Shown piece after piece: positions 1 through 9,361 of a stretch of 48,009 nt of DNA. The stretch covers positions 1 through 48,009 of the forward strand of contig QZIK01000048.1 of assembly GCA_003599015.1 (NCBI GenBank), given 5' to 3'. This DNA is from Desulfobacteraceae bacterium. Its GTDB lineage: Bacteria; Desulfobacterota; DSM-4660; Desulfatiglandales; Desulfatiglandaceae. Positions within the stretch are counted from its first letter, which is position 1; each line of letters starts with the position of its first letter. Made by a program: the position numbers and the translations under genes. The notes under the pieces were generated by a model. That model made no database searches, was not told where the DNA came from, and saw only the letters and a list, made by a program, of their open reading frames with translations.

Positions 1-595
1 GCACGGGGATCATCGGCGCCAGCGTGGTGAGCATGACCAGTGATTTCAAATCAGCGTGGGTGCGGGCAAATCTGGATTATAAAACGACGACGTTTTCCAA
101 GTATTCCAACACCAGCACGCTTCCATACAGCGCCATTACTGAAGCCGCAAGGCTCATATACTGGCCTTTTCTCAGACCGAGCATACCGAAGCTGAAGGCA
201 GGAATATAAAACATCAAAACAATGGGTCTTGCTGCGGGTAAGGCATACAAAGAGACCATGCCCCAGCATGTGGAGTAGAATATCTGAATCCAGGTGAGAG
301 AGGGATCCGAAAACCTCAGGTTCAGCCCAGTCATAAAAAGAAACAAGAAGAGGGCGTTCCCGGCCACAGCAACACCCATGAAAATCCGCCACTGGACTGT
401 ACTCAGCTCGCCGAGCCCAAGCCGGCATGTAAGTATAGTTGCTATTGTTACCAGGGCGTAAGTGGCAACTGCCATAGCAAACCGCCTCAGGCGGAGTCGC
501 TGTGCCTTAGCGATGTCTCCTCCCGCCGGGACGCTACTAACGGCATTGTCTATGCCACTCAACTGGATTCCACCATCCACAAAAAGTTCGGCCAA
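1..595 (-). pseudogene. N-terminal multi-TM membrane domain of a probable signalling protein (MASE-like), interrupted by an in-frame TAA at 77-79; runs off the left edge
   Basis: ORF 77..595 is hydrophobic with several TM segments. The same frame stays open after the TAA down to base 2 and reads SRFARTHADLKSLVMLTTLAPMIPV. Family assignment is by general character only. Confidence 0.4.
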
Positions 596-784
596 AATTT
601 CTTTATCGTTTCAGAGCCGTTATGCTACTTATTCAATATATTAAAAAAAGTCAACATCAGGAAAACCGCATCATGATAAACAAGGACTGGCGAGCTGGGC
701 GGGCTATTTTTATTGCCCTGCCTGTCTTCCTTTTGTCATAAACCTGAGCTAGAATGGGAGAGAGGAGATTATAATATAGCAAGA

Positions 785-2479
785 ATGGCTAAGCATAATA
801 AATCTGGTTGTAATATCGGTTCCGTTTTTGACGCAATTTTCGTTCTCCCATACCCCTTTTCCGATCACCCATCCTTTCCTGAAGGGCTTCTTAAAAGAGC
901 GCTGGAGCATGCCGGGTTCTCAGTGGGGATTATCGAGAAGCCTTTCTGGCAGCGGCCCGAATCGTTTACGGTACTGGGGAGGCCTAGACTCTTTTTTGCA
1001 GTTATCTCAGGACCGGTGGACTCAATTGTCCTAAACTACACCTCCTCACGCAAAAGACGGATGGAGGATCTTTACCAGTTAAGGGGCGAGTCTTTTTTCC
1101 CCGGCTACCCTCCTTCCGTATCTTACAAAATCAGGCCCGACAGGACAACAGTTGTATTCTCTCAGCGCCTCAGGGAGGCCTATAGAGGAGTACCTGTAAT
1201 TATAGGCGGCATTGAGGCAAGTCTCAGACTTTTTGCCCACTACGACTTTCAGCAGGATGCATTGCGCAGATCCATTCTTCTGGACTCAAGGGCGGACCTC
1301 CTGGTGACCGGTCCCGGTGAAAAGCAGCTGACAGGGGTTGCAGAGCTTTTAAACCGAGGTGCGCAGATAGAGGAAATAAACCTGGCCGGAACAGCAAAGG
1401 TCTCAAGGACAAAAGAGTATTATCAAAGGGCTGTGGAGCTTCCTTCCTATGAAGAGATCAAGGCCCTGCCTTTTAAACTGGTTGAGGCCCACATGCTATT
1501 GGAAAAGGCCTTACACAACTGCCAAGGGGTTATTCAAAGACACGGAGACCGATTGATTGCAGCCGAGGCGCCTGAGCATTATTCACAGGAGGATCTCGAC
1601 CGAATTTACGGGCTTCCATACAAAAGAACCCACAACTTCAAGGACTCTTTTTCACCAGCCCTCAGGATGAATCTTTTCTCAGTCACCTCTCACAGGGGAT
1701 GTGCGGGAGGATGCTCCTTTTGCTCCCTCAATCTCAAGGAAGGCCGGCGGGTGATATCCCGCTCCCATGACTCCATCCTAAGAGAGATAAAGGGTTTTGC
1801 CGCCCATCCCGCATGGAAGGGATATGTATCCGACATAGGGGGGCCATCAGCAGAGATGTATGGCTCCTCGTGCGCAGGAAAAACCTGTCTGAGGTCCTCA
1901 TGCCTCCTTCCATCGCGTTGCAGGGGCTTTGAATGGGGTAGACCTTATCTACAACTACTGCGGGATTGCCGTATGCTTCCGGGGGTAAAAAAGATATTTG
2001 TCGGCTCAGGGCTCAGGTATGATCTTCTGCTGCGGTATCCGGATTTGCTTGAGGAAATCATGTTGCACCATTGCGGAAAGTTTATAAGAATAGCCCCTGA
2101 ACACACAGAGGAAAACGTTCTCTGTCTCATGGGCAAGCCTTCATTCAAGTCTCTGGAGGATTTCGTATCACTTTTCAATTACATCAAAAAGGGCTTGAAA
2201 AGGGATGTTCAATTATGCCCCTATCTTATCGTGGGGCACCCGGGAGAGACGGCACGCGATGTACCGGCGATGAAGGAGAAGCTGTCTTCGCTGGGACTTG
2301 GAACAACAGACGTGCAGATCTTCACGCCAACGCCGGGGACTCTGTCAACGGCAATGTACTGGGCCGGATACGACCCGTCCGGAAATGCTATTCCTGTTGA
2401 AAAAAATTTGAAGACCCTTACCATGCGTCGCACTTATGTATCGAGTTCTAATTTTTACAGGAATAAAGCCGCCACCTGA
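785..2479 (+). CDS. ygiQ: YgiQ family radical SAM protein
   Basis: MAKHNKSGCNIGSVFDAIFVLPYPFSDHPSFPEG start, CAGGCSFCS radical SAM cluster motif, DIGGPSAEMYG, IRIAPEHTEE and QIFTPTPGTLSTAMY motifs typical of YgiQ. The start at 785 is preferred over 713. Confidence 0.93.
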   Translation: MAKHNKSGCNIGSVFDAIFVLPYPFSDHPSFPEGLLKRALEHAGFSVGIIEKPFWQRPESFTVLGRPRLFFAVISGPVDSIVLNYTSSRKRRMEDLYQLRGESFFPGYPPSVSYKIRPDRTTVVFSQRLREAYRGVPVIIGGIEASLRLFAHYDFQQDALRRSILLDSRADLLVTGPGEKQLTGVAELLNRGAQIEEINLAGTAKVSRTKEYYQRAVELPSYEEIKALPFKLVEAHMLLEKALHNCQGVIQRHGDRLIAAEAPEHYSQEDLDRIYGLPYKRTHNFKDSFSPALRMNLFSVTSHRGCAGGCSFCSLNLKEGRRVISRSHDSILREIKGFAAHPAWKGYVSDIGGPSAEMYGSSCAGKTCLRSSCLLPSRCRGFEWGRPYLQLLRDCRMLPGVKKIFVGSGLRYDLLLRYPDLLEEIMLHHCGKFIRIAPEHTEENVLCLMGKPSFKSLEDFVSLFNYIKKGLKRDVQLCPYLIVGHPGETARDVPAMKEKLSSLGLGTTDVQIFTPTPGTLSTAMYWAGYDPSGNAIPVEKNLKTLTMRRTYVSSSNFYRNKAAT

Positions 2480-2493
2480 CGAAGGAACAGAGT

Positions 2494-3423
2494 TTAATGA
2501 CTTGTCCCGCTGCCTAAAGGAACAGAGGTCAGCATCAAACGGGAGACAAGATTAACCAGTCCCCATATTGCGTCGGCAGCAAAATGGGCCTCCACTGATT
2601 GGTCAAATAAAACAGAAACCCTTGCCTCGAACTCCTCGTCCTGTTCCCAGAGAAGCACGTAGAGAGGCACCTTTGGGAAAACCTTAAGCATATAAGCGGC
2701 ATCTGCCATCGGCAAGGGGGTCCCTCCAAGCCCTTCCGCAGCCCTCTTGAACCCTTCAAGATCCTCTCCAAAACGCATCTCCAGCGGATTAAGATTGAGC
2801 TCATGAGGCCCCCGGAAAAAATGCGAGCACTTAAGTTGCTTGACGCTGACAGGCCGGTTGCTGAGTCCGCGGGGATTGGCGCCGAGCAGATATAGAATTG
2901 AGAGAAGTACAATAAGCTGGTCTTCTATGCGAATCCAAGAACCTCTGCATTCACGGTAAAGCGATTTTCCCGCTGCATCCACCAGGAACCATTCATTCAG
3001 AAAGGGCATGAGAATGCCCGACTGGGGATGGAGGGTTACATCAGCATCCGAACAAATGATCTTAGGGTCTTTGCGGGCGAGATCTTCCCAGTATCGTGGG
3101 GAAACCTTCACGAGGTCCCCTGAGGGGGAACGGTTGCTGCCTTCCCTTCGCCTTCGCTCCTGCATACTGAGAAAGCCTTCACTGAAAGGATAAGGGCCTG
3201 TTCTAAATTTATCGCAGGGAAAGCTTTCACAGTCCCTCATGCAATAAGCTATCCGTTTTTCAATGGCGCAGACAAGAACCGGACATGCGGCTCCGAACAA
3301 TCTAAGCTGAGCAGCAGTCTTGTTTTTTGCTTCCTCCGATCGTCCGGATCCACAGCTTGAGCACATGCCAAGAAGCTGCAATCGGCATGCGTCACAGCTG
3401 ATTCCACACGCTCCTGTAGCCAT
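2494..3423 (-). CDS. Cys-rich DUF3795-like N-terminus fused to a DUF3786-like domain
   Basis: N-terminal CGISCDACRLQLLGMCSSC...CPVLVC...CMRDCESFPC pattern, then a soluble C-terminal domain resembling DUF3786. Confidence 0.65.
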   Translation of the reverse strand: MATGACGISCDACRLQLLGMCSSCGSGRSEEAKNKTAAQLRLFGAACPVLVCAIEKRIAYCMRDCESFPCDKFRTGPYPFSEGFLSMQERRRREGSNRSPSGDLVKVSPRYWEDLARKDPKIICSDADVTLHPQSGILMPFLNEWFLVDAAGKSLYRECRGSWIRIEDQLIVLLSILYLLGANPRGLSNRPVSVKQLKCSHFFRGPHELNLNPLEMRFGEDLEGFKRAAEGLGGTPLPMADAAYMLKVFPKVPLYVLLWEQDEEFEARVSVLFDQSVEAHFAADAIWGLVNLVSRLMLTSVPLGSGTSH

Positions 3424-3494
3424 ATCAATCTCCCATGCCCGCCCCGGACCTTATCTCCGTCGGGGCAATAGAGCCATAAGGCAGAAAAGGGTCC

Positions 3495-3986
3495 CTAGGC
3501 AAGTCCGGACACCAGGCGATACATCCAGTTGACAATCACGGCCAGCCCAAAGGCAACCAGAATACCTTTCTTAAGCCTCCCTGAAAAAAAAAGAAAAACC
3601 CTGCGTCCCTTTCTAACCTCATACCACAGCAATATCAGTTGAAATACGGCAAAAAACCAGGCTGCCGGATAAAGCAGACATCCCATAGGAGAGTTTGAAA
3701 CGGCCCACTGCCATTCCCCTCCGGCCATGGCCCAAAAGGACCTAGTGATCCCGCAGAAAGGGCATGGGTATCCTGTCAGCTCAAGAAACGTGCAGGCCCT
3801 GAGGGGAATCCTCCCCAGCGATACTGTGTGAGAAACCAGCAAAACTAAAGCCGCCGGGACTCCAAGAACGATTCTGGGCACCAGGATATCCCATCGCGAA
3901 GCAGCTCTTAAATCAGTTTCAGGCCTCAACCCTCCTCTGTCCTCATGCTGAGTGAGTGTATGATATCCTTTCATGGGAAAATACAT
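3495..3986 (-). CDS. DUF2752-like small membrane protein
   Basis: Contains LTGYPCPFCGITRSFWAMAGGEW plus TM segments. The start may be 3974, inside the 3' end of the upstream gene. Confidence 0.65.
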   Translation of the reverse strand: MYFPMKGYHTLTQHEDRGGLRPETDLRAASRWDILVPRIVLGVPAALVLLVSHTVSLGRIPLRACTFLELTGYPCPFCGITRSFWAMAGGEWQWAVSNSPMGCLLYPAAWFFAVFQLILLWYEVRKGRRVFLFFSGRLKKGILVAFGLAVIVNWMYRLVSGLA

Positions 3987-4557
3987 CTCTATAGGCCACA
4001 GTAATCAAACAGGCTTGGATAGGCAGTGTAAGCACAACCCCAATTCCGCAGGCTATAAGTCCTATGCTCCCTATCAAACCTGCAACGGCGGAAAAGCTCA
4101 GAAAATGCCAGAAATTGGTCCTTACAGCCCGATAGCTCTCTGCAGAAGCCTCCCAGAAATTCATGCCCCTTTCAACTATAAGAAACATCCCGAACATGAG
4201 CAGGGCCTGGGCAACATAGACGATGAAAAGCGCAGCCAGCTGCCCCACGCAGGGAAAAAATGAAACCAACAGCCCGCAAATGACAGTTGCAATCCCCCAC
4301 ACAAAAAAGAAGAGCAAGGAATCCAGGAAGAACTGAAATCCTCTGAAAAGATGTCCGACCTCAACCTTCTCATTGGGTTTATCAAGAAGGCTCAAGGTTA
4401 TTAAAATCATCCCTGCAATCATTGGTCCCGCCAGTATTCCAGCCGTGGCGCCGCTCAATATCACGGCTATAAGCGTCGCAAGGATAAGGATTCCGGCGTT
4501 CTTTTTGAAAAGATTCAGACCTTCCTCGAACCACTTCCCATATCTTACCTCTGCCAT
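3943..4557 (-). CDS. Integral membrane protein of unknown function
   Basis: Multiple hydrophobic helices, MAEVRYGKWFEEGLNLFKKN start; overlaps the downstream DUF2752-like gene. Confidence 0.65.
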   Translation of the reverse strand: MAEVRYGKWFEEGLNLFKKNAGILILATLIAVILSGATAGILAGPMIAGMILITLSLLDKPNEKVEVGHLFRGFQFFLDSLLFFFVWGIATVICGLLVSFFPCVGQLAALFIVYVAQALLMFGMFLIVERGMNFWEASAESYRAVRTNFWHFLSFSAVAGLIGSIGLIACGIGVVLTLPIQACLITVAYRDVFSHERISYTHSA

Positions 4558-4993
4558 GGACTCAAACCCTTTCATGCATCAGATTGCTTTTAAACTTAAT
4601 GAATGTATCAAACTTACCCCCATATGAACTATTTTACAAGTTAACCCTTCCAGAAACAAATTGAATAAAAAATTGTATATTCCGGTGACAATCCCAAAGG
4701 CAAGAACACCTTCATACTACCCAAAGGCAATTCAAGTGTCAGTTCCTTATTGATTCTGTTCATTTCAACCTTATGATAGCAGAAAACTCCTTGTCCACAA
4801 AGGCCACAGCCATAATCGCAACCGTGTTCCCCTTGACTAACCCCGTTGTTTTAAATAAACTTTCGGCTGTGATGACCGCATGAGAAAAATAATGCTCCCG
4901 GCCCGTTTGCCAGTGTTTCATCCCTGCCAACGAGGGGCTTTATCAGGTATTTTAATGAAACGATAAAACCGACCAGGAACGGAGGAGTAAATA

Positions 4994-7882
4994 ATGGCCA
5001 AGAATTCTGACCGGGATGGTCTGACTCAAAGGATTAGAGAGCTTGAAAGGGAATCAGACCAGCTCAAATCGGCCAAGAAGTCCCTCTTTGAAAGCGAGCA
5101 GAGGCTTATACAGATCATTGAGGGAAGCTCCATAGCAACAATAGTAATCAACAAAGATCATATAATAACGCATTGCAACAGGGCATTTGAAAATCTTACT
5201 GGCATACCGTCCGGGGATATTATAGGGACCAAAAGGCAATGGCAGGCTTTTTATCCCGATGAAAGGCCTGTGCTTGCCGATTTTGTAGTGGATGGTCTTC
5301 CAAGGGATAAAATTGCCAGGTATTACGGGGAAACCTTCAAGGAGTCGGCAGTGACCGAAGGGGCCTATGAGGCAGAAGGTTTTTTCCCTACACTTGGGAA
5401 AGAAGGCAAGTGGATCTTCTTTACGGCTGCACCGCTCAGGGATTCCGAGGGAAGGATTACGGGCGCTATAGAAACACTTCAGGACATAACACACAGAAAA
5501 AGATCCGAGGAGGAGCTGAGAGGTTCTCAGCGCAGGATCAGAAACCTGCTGGATTTCGTTCCTTATCCTACGGTAGTCTTCACCCTGGAGGGTCGGGTAT
5601 CCTATGTAAACCCCGAGTTCACCAATGTCTTCGGCTGGACCAACGATGAACTTCAAGGCAGATCAATTCCCTATGCCCCGGCCGGTCTGGAGGAAGAAAC
5701 AGGCCGCATGATAAAAAAACTATTCCGGGAAAAACTCCTCAGACGATATGAGACGAGACGGCTTACCAAGGATGGGAAGATCCTCGACGTGGTGATGAGA
5801 GCCGGGATATTTCCTCCTTCGGGAGGTGAACCCGGGGGAGAGATCGTTATTCTGAGGGACATCACCAGAGAAAAGCGAATAGCCAGAAACAACGAAGCCA
5901 TGCTCAGGATCAGCATGGCACTTCCGGAATATCCTGATCTCGAAGACTTGCTGGATTACGTAAGTCGGGAGGTCAAGGAACTGCTGAACGCTGAGGGCGC
6001 TCTTGTACTCCTTGTTGATGAGGAAAGAAAAGACCTCTACTTTATGGGCGCAGCATATGACGACTCCACCACGGAGGAAAGAGTAAAGGATGTGAGGGTG
6101 CCTTTACACGGAAGTATCGCAGGCAAGGTTGTAAGGACCGGCTTACCTATTATTGTCCCTGACGTAGCCAAGGAGCCTACTTTTTACAAAGGCGTTGACC
6201 AGCGTCTGGGCTACCATACAAAAAGCCTTCTGGATGTGCCTCTCAGGAGCGGCGATCGTATTATAGGGGTTTTGTGCGCACGCAACAAAAAGGATGGAGG
6301 GTTTGAGGAACCCGATGCAGAGATCCTCAATATGATTGCGGGCACTGTTGTGCTTTCGATAGAAAACGCAAGGTTCTCCGAGGATCTCAAAAAGGCATAC
6401 AGGACGAATGAATCCCTTCTGAGAATCAGCATGGCACTGCCCGAGCACCCGGATCTGGAGGAGCTTCTTGATTTTATAAGCGGGGAGGTAAAACGCCTTG
6501 TTTCCTCAGAAGGCTCTCTTGTGGTGCTTCTGGATGAAGAGAGGCAGGAGCTTTTCTTCTCCGGAGCCGCATATGATGACGAAGCTACCCAGGAACGGGT
6601 AAAGGAAATAAGGTTTCCCATTGATCAACTGGTTGCAGGCAAGGTAATCCGAACCGGCAAGCCCATTATAGTAAATGACGCGGATCAGGATCCTCAATTG
6701 TCCAGGGAGAGGGACAAAAAACTGGGATACAAGACCCGCAACCTTCTTTTGGTGCCGTTACGCAGCAAAGACCGCATAATAGGTGTTCTCTGCGCCATAA
6801 ACAAGAAACAGGGCATTTTCTCTCAGGCCGACAGCGAACTTTTGAGCATGATAGCAGGCACGGTTGCGCTTTCAATCGAAAACGCCCGTTTTTCCGATGA
6901 GCTCATCAAGGCGTATCGGGAGGTTACAGGCATGAACCGGGCAAAAGACAAGGCTATAAACCACCTCTCCCATGAGCTCAAAACACCCCTTTCTGTTTTG
7001 TCGGGTTCATTGAACATTCTTGCCAGAAGGCTGGAGAGCCAGCCCAGGGAGACATGGAAGCCGGCCTTTGAAAGAGCCACAAGGAACCTGGAGCGAATCG
7101 CGGACATCCAGACCGAGGTCGAGGACATAATGCAGGAAAGGCATTACAAGACTTACGGCCTGCTCAAGCTGGTTCTGAGCCAGTGTACCGATGAACTTGA
7201 AACCCTTGTGGCCCAGGAGACGGGAGAAGGCCCTATAGTAAAAAGGATTCATGAAAAGATCGAAGAGATCTTCGGCCCCAAGGATGCAGCCCCTAAAGAA
7301 ATATTGCTGCATGATTTCGCAAAGCAGCGCATTGAAGAGCTGAAACCACTTTTCTCCCACAGAGAGGTAAAGATTAAGACCTTTCTTGAACCGGCCCCCA
7401 CTGTGTGGATCCCTCTTGAGCCTCTCCGGAAGGTCATGGACGGGCTCGTCAAGAATGCAGTGGAGAATAGCCCTGATGGGGGAACCGTTGAAATATTCGT
7501 CCGCCAGGGAAAAGAGAGGGGTGGAGCTGAGCTGGAGATCCTGGACCATGGTGTAGGGATACGTGACGAGGATCAAAGAAGGATCTTCGAGGGTTTCTTC
7601 ACCACCAGGGATATAATGGCATATTCATCAAAGAGACCTTTTGATTTCAATGCGGGAGGAAAGGGTGCAGACCTCCTGAGAATGAAGATTTTTTCTGAAA
7701 GATATAATTTCAAGATTCAAATGGTTTCCAAACGGTGTCCCCTCATACCTGGTGAACTGGATGTATGTCCCGGAAAAATCTCCGACTGCGTCAACTGCCG
7801 AGGAGAGTCAGACTGTTCAGACAGGGGAGGAACCTCTTTTATAGTCTCATTCCCGCCTCAGCGCCAGAAACAGGGTTCTTAA
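4994..7882 (+). CDS. Cytoplasmic PAS-PAS-GAF-GAF sensor histidine kinase with a Cys-rich C-terminal insert
   Basis: Two PAS domains, two near-identical GAF domains, HisKA motif NHLSHELKTPLSVL, HATPase N-box KNAVENSPDGG and DHGVGI. Shine-Dalgarno GGAGGAG precedes the ATG. Confidence 0.9.
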   Translation: MAKNSDRDGLTQRIRELERESDQLKSAKKSLFESEQRLIQIIEGSSIATIVINKDHIITHCNRAFENLTGIPSGDIIGTKRQWQAFYPDERPVLADFVVDGLPRDKIARYYGETFKESAVTEGAYEAEGFFPTLGKEGKWIFFTAAPLRDSEGRITGAIETLQDITHRKRSEEELRGSQRRIRNLLDFVPYPTVVFTLEGRVSYVNPEFTNVFGWTNDELQGRSIPYAPAGLEEETGRMIKKLFREKLLRRYETRRLTKDGKILDVVMRAGIFPPSGGEPGGEIVILRDITREKRIARNNEAMLRISMALPEYPDLEDLLDYVSREVKELLNAEGALVLLVDEERKDLYFMGAAYDDSTTEERVKDVRVPLHGSIAGKVVRTGLPIIVPDVAKEPTFYKGVDQRLGYHTKSLLDVPLRSGDRIIGVLCARNKKDGGFEEPDAEILNMIAGTVVLSIENARFSEDLKKAYRTNESLLRISMALPEHPDLEELLDFISGEVKRLVSSEGSLVVLLDEERQELFFSGAAYDDEATQERVKEIRFPIDQLVAGKVIRTGKPIIVNDADQDPQLSRERDKKLGYKTRNLLLVPLRSKDRIIGVLCAINKKQGIFSQADSELLSMIAGTVALSIENARFSDELIKAYREVTGMNRAKDKAINHLSHELKTPLSVLSGSLNILARRLESQPRETWKPAFERATRNLERIADIQTEVEDIMQERHYKTYGLLKLVLSQCTDELETLVAQETGEGPIVKRIHEKIEEIFGPKDAAPKEILLHDFAKQRIEELKPLFSHREVKIKTFLEPAPTVWIPLEPLRKVMDGLVKNAVENSPDGGTVEIFVRQGKERGGAELEILDHGVGIRDEDQRRIFEGFFTTRDIMAYSSKRPFDFNAGGKGADLLRMKIFSERYNFKIQMVSKRCPLIPGELDVCPGKISDCVNCRGESDCSDRGGTSFIVSFPPQRQKQGS

Positions 7883-9291
7883 TGTATCTGCCCAAAACCA
7901 AGATAGTTTGCACCATTGGACCGGCAAGTCGCTCTTACGAGACTATAAAAAACCTGATCGCTCAGGGCATGAGCGTGGCAAGGCTAAACTTTTCCCACGG
8001 CACCCACGACGAGCATCTCGAAAACATCCATACTCTGAGACGGGCTGCAAAGGAGATGGGAAGGGCATTGGCCCTCCTTCAGGATCTGGGGGGGCCCAAA
8101 ATAAGGGTAGGAAACATACCCGATCCAGGGATGCGACTTGAGACCGGCTCAGAGGTAGTTTTAACGGCAAGGCACGTAGAGTGTTCGAATGCTGTGATAC
8201 CGGTCACATATCCTCATCTGGCAAGCGAGGTGCTTGAAGGCGACCGCATACTTCTTGCCGATGGGTTCATGGAACTTGAGGTAAGAAGCGTAAGCGAGGC
8301 TGACATTACTGCCCAGGTTATTACCGGAGGCGTGCTCACCTCCCACAAGGGTATAAACCTGCCCACCAGAAGCATCAAGACCTCTTCTCTGACCGCCAAA
8401 GACGAGTCAGACCTTTCATTCGGCATAGATAACGATGTGGATTACATAGCTCTATCCTTTGTGAGGCGTCCGGAAGACGTTGAGGCAGTAAAAGAGATAA
8501 TTGCGAGGAGAGGCGCAGGCACCCCGGTCATAGCCAAGATCGAAAAGCATGAGGCGATTATAAACATAGAAAGAATAATTGATATCTCCGACGGGGTTAT
8601 GGTGGCCAGAGGGGACCTGGGAGTAGAGATACCCCTTGAAGAGGTCCCGATGGTTCAAAAAATGGTCATAGAAAAGGCAAACGCCTTGGGAAAGCCGGTT
8701 ATAACGGCCACGCAGATGCTGAGATCCATGGTGGACTCCCCAAGACCCACAAGAGCTGAGGCCACTGATGTCGCCAATGCAGTCCTGGACGGAACCGATG
8801 CTGTTATGCTCTCAGAAGAAACAGCCATAGGAAGGTACCCTGTGGATGCAGTTGCGATGCTTGCCCGCATCATGAAAAGAGCCGAGGCCACTTTCCCTCA
8901 CCAGCGTTATCTTTCCATGAAACCCGAAAGGCATGTCCCTGATTCTGTGGCACATGCCTCATGTGTACTGGCCCACCACCTTCAGGTATCGGCCATAGTG
9001 GCCCCAACACAGTCCGGCCAGACTGCCTGCAGGCTTTCCAGATTCCGACCGGACAGGCCCATAGTCGCGCTCTCTCCCCAGCCGGGAACAGTCAGGCGCC
9101 TCACACTTGTGTGGGGATGCATTCCCAGGCTGATAGAAAACCCCAGGGACACTGATGACATGATTGAGCTTGCTGCAAAGTCGGCCCTTGTGTCAGGAAT
9201 CGTAAAAAAGGGGGAGACTGTAGTTATAACGGCAGGACACCCTGTATGGGTTGCAGGAAGCACTAACATGCTTAGGGTTATAACTCTTTGA
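7882..9291 (+). CDS. pyk: Pyruvate kinase
   Basis: MYLPKTKIVCTIGPASRS, IAKIEKHEAIINIERII, VMVARGDLGVEIPLEEVPMVQK, MLSEETAIGRYPVDAV. The ATG overlaps the preceding stop (TAATG). Confidence 0.97.
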   Translation: MYLPKTKIVCTIGPASRSYETIKNLIAQGMSVARLNFSHGTHDEHLENIHTLRRAAKEMGRALALLQDLGGPKIRVGNIPDPGMRLETGSEVVLTARHVECSNAVIPVTYPHLASEVLEGDRILLADGFMELEVRSVSEADITAQVITGGVLTSHKGINLPTRSIKTSSLTAKDESDLSFGIDNDVDYIALSFVRRPEDVEAVKEIIARRGAGTPVIAKIEKHEAIINIERIIDISDGVMVARGDLGVEIPLEEVPMVQKMVIEKANALGKPVITATQMLRSMVDSPRPTRAEATDVANAVLDGTDAVMLSEETAIGRYPVDAVAMLARIMKRAEATFPHQRYLSMKPERHVPDSVAHASCVLAHHLQVSAIVAPTQSGQTACRLSRFRPDRPIVALSPQPGTVRRLTLVWGCIPRLIENPRDTDDMIELAAKSALVSGIVKKGETVVITAGHPVWVAGSTNMLRVITL

Positions 9292-9361
9292 AAGAAGGCT
9301 AAAGAAAGTCAGAAAACCATGCTGCCCAGGGACAAGGAAAAGACCGCTAATTCACAAGCCT

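Noticed and set aside
5054-5656. 200-aa antisense ORF inside the PAS-GAF kinase, and similar long shadow ORFs (7007..7576-, 23360..23878+, 24107..24607+, 40521..41036+, 42401..42865+, 42814..43374+)
   Set aside because: They oppose strongly supported coding frames, lack recognisable motifs, and look like codon-bias shadow ORFs.
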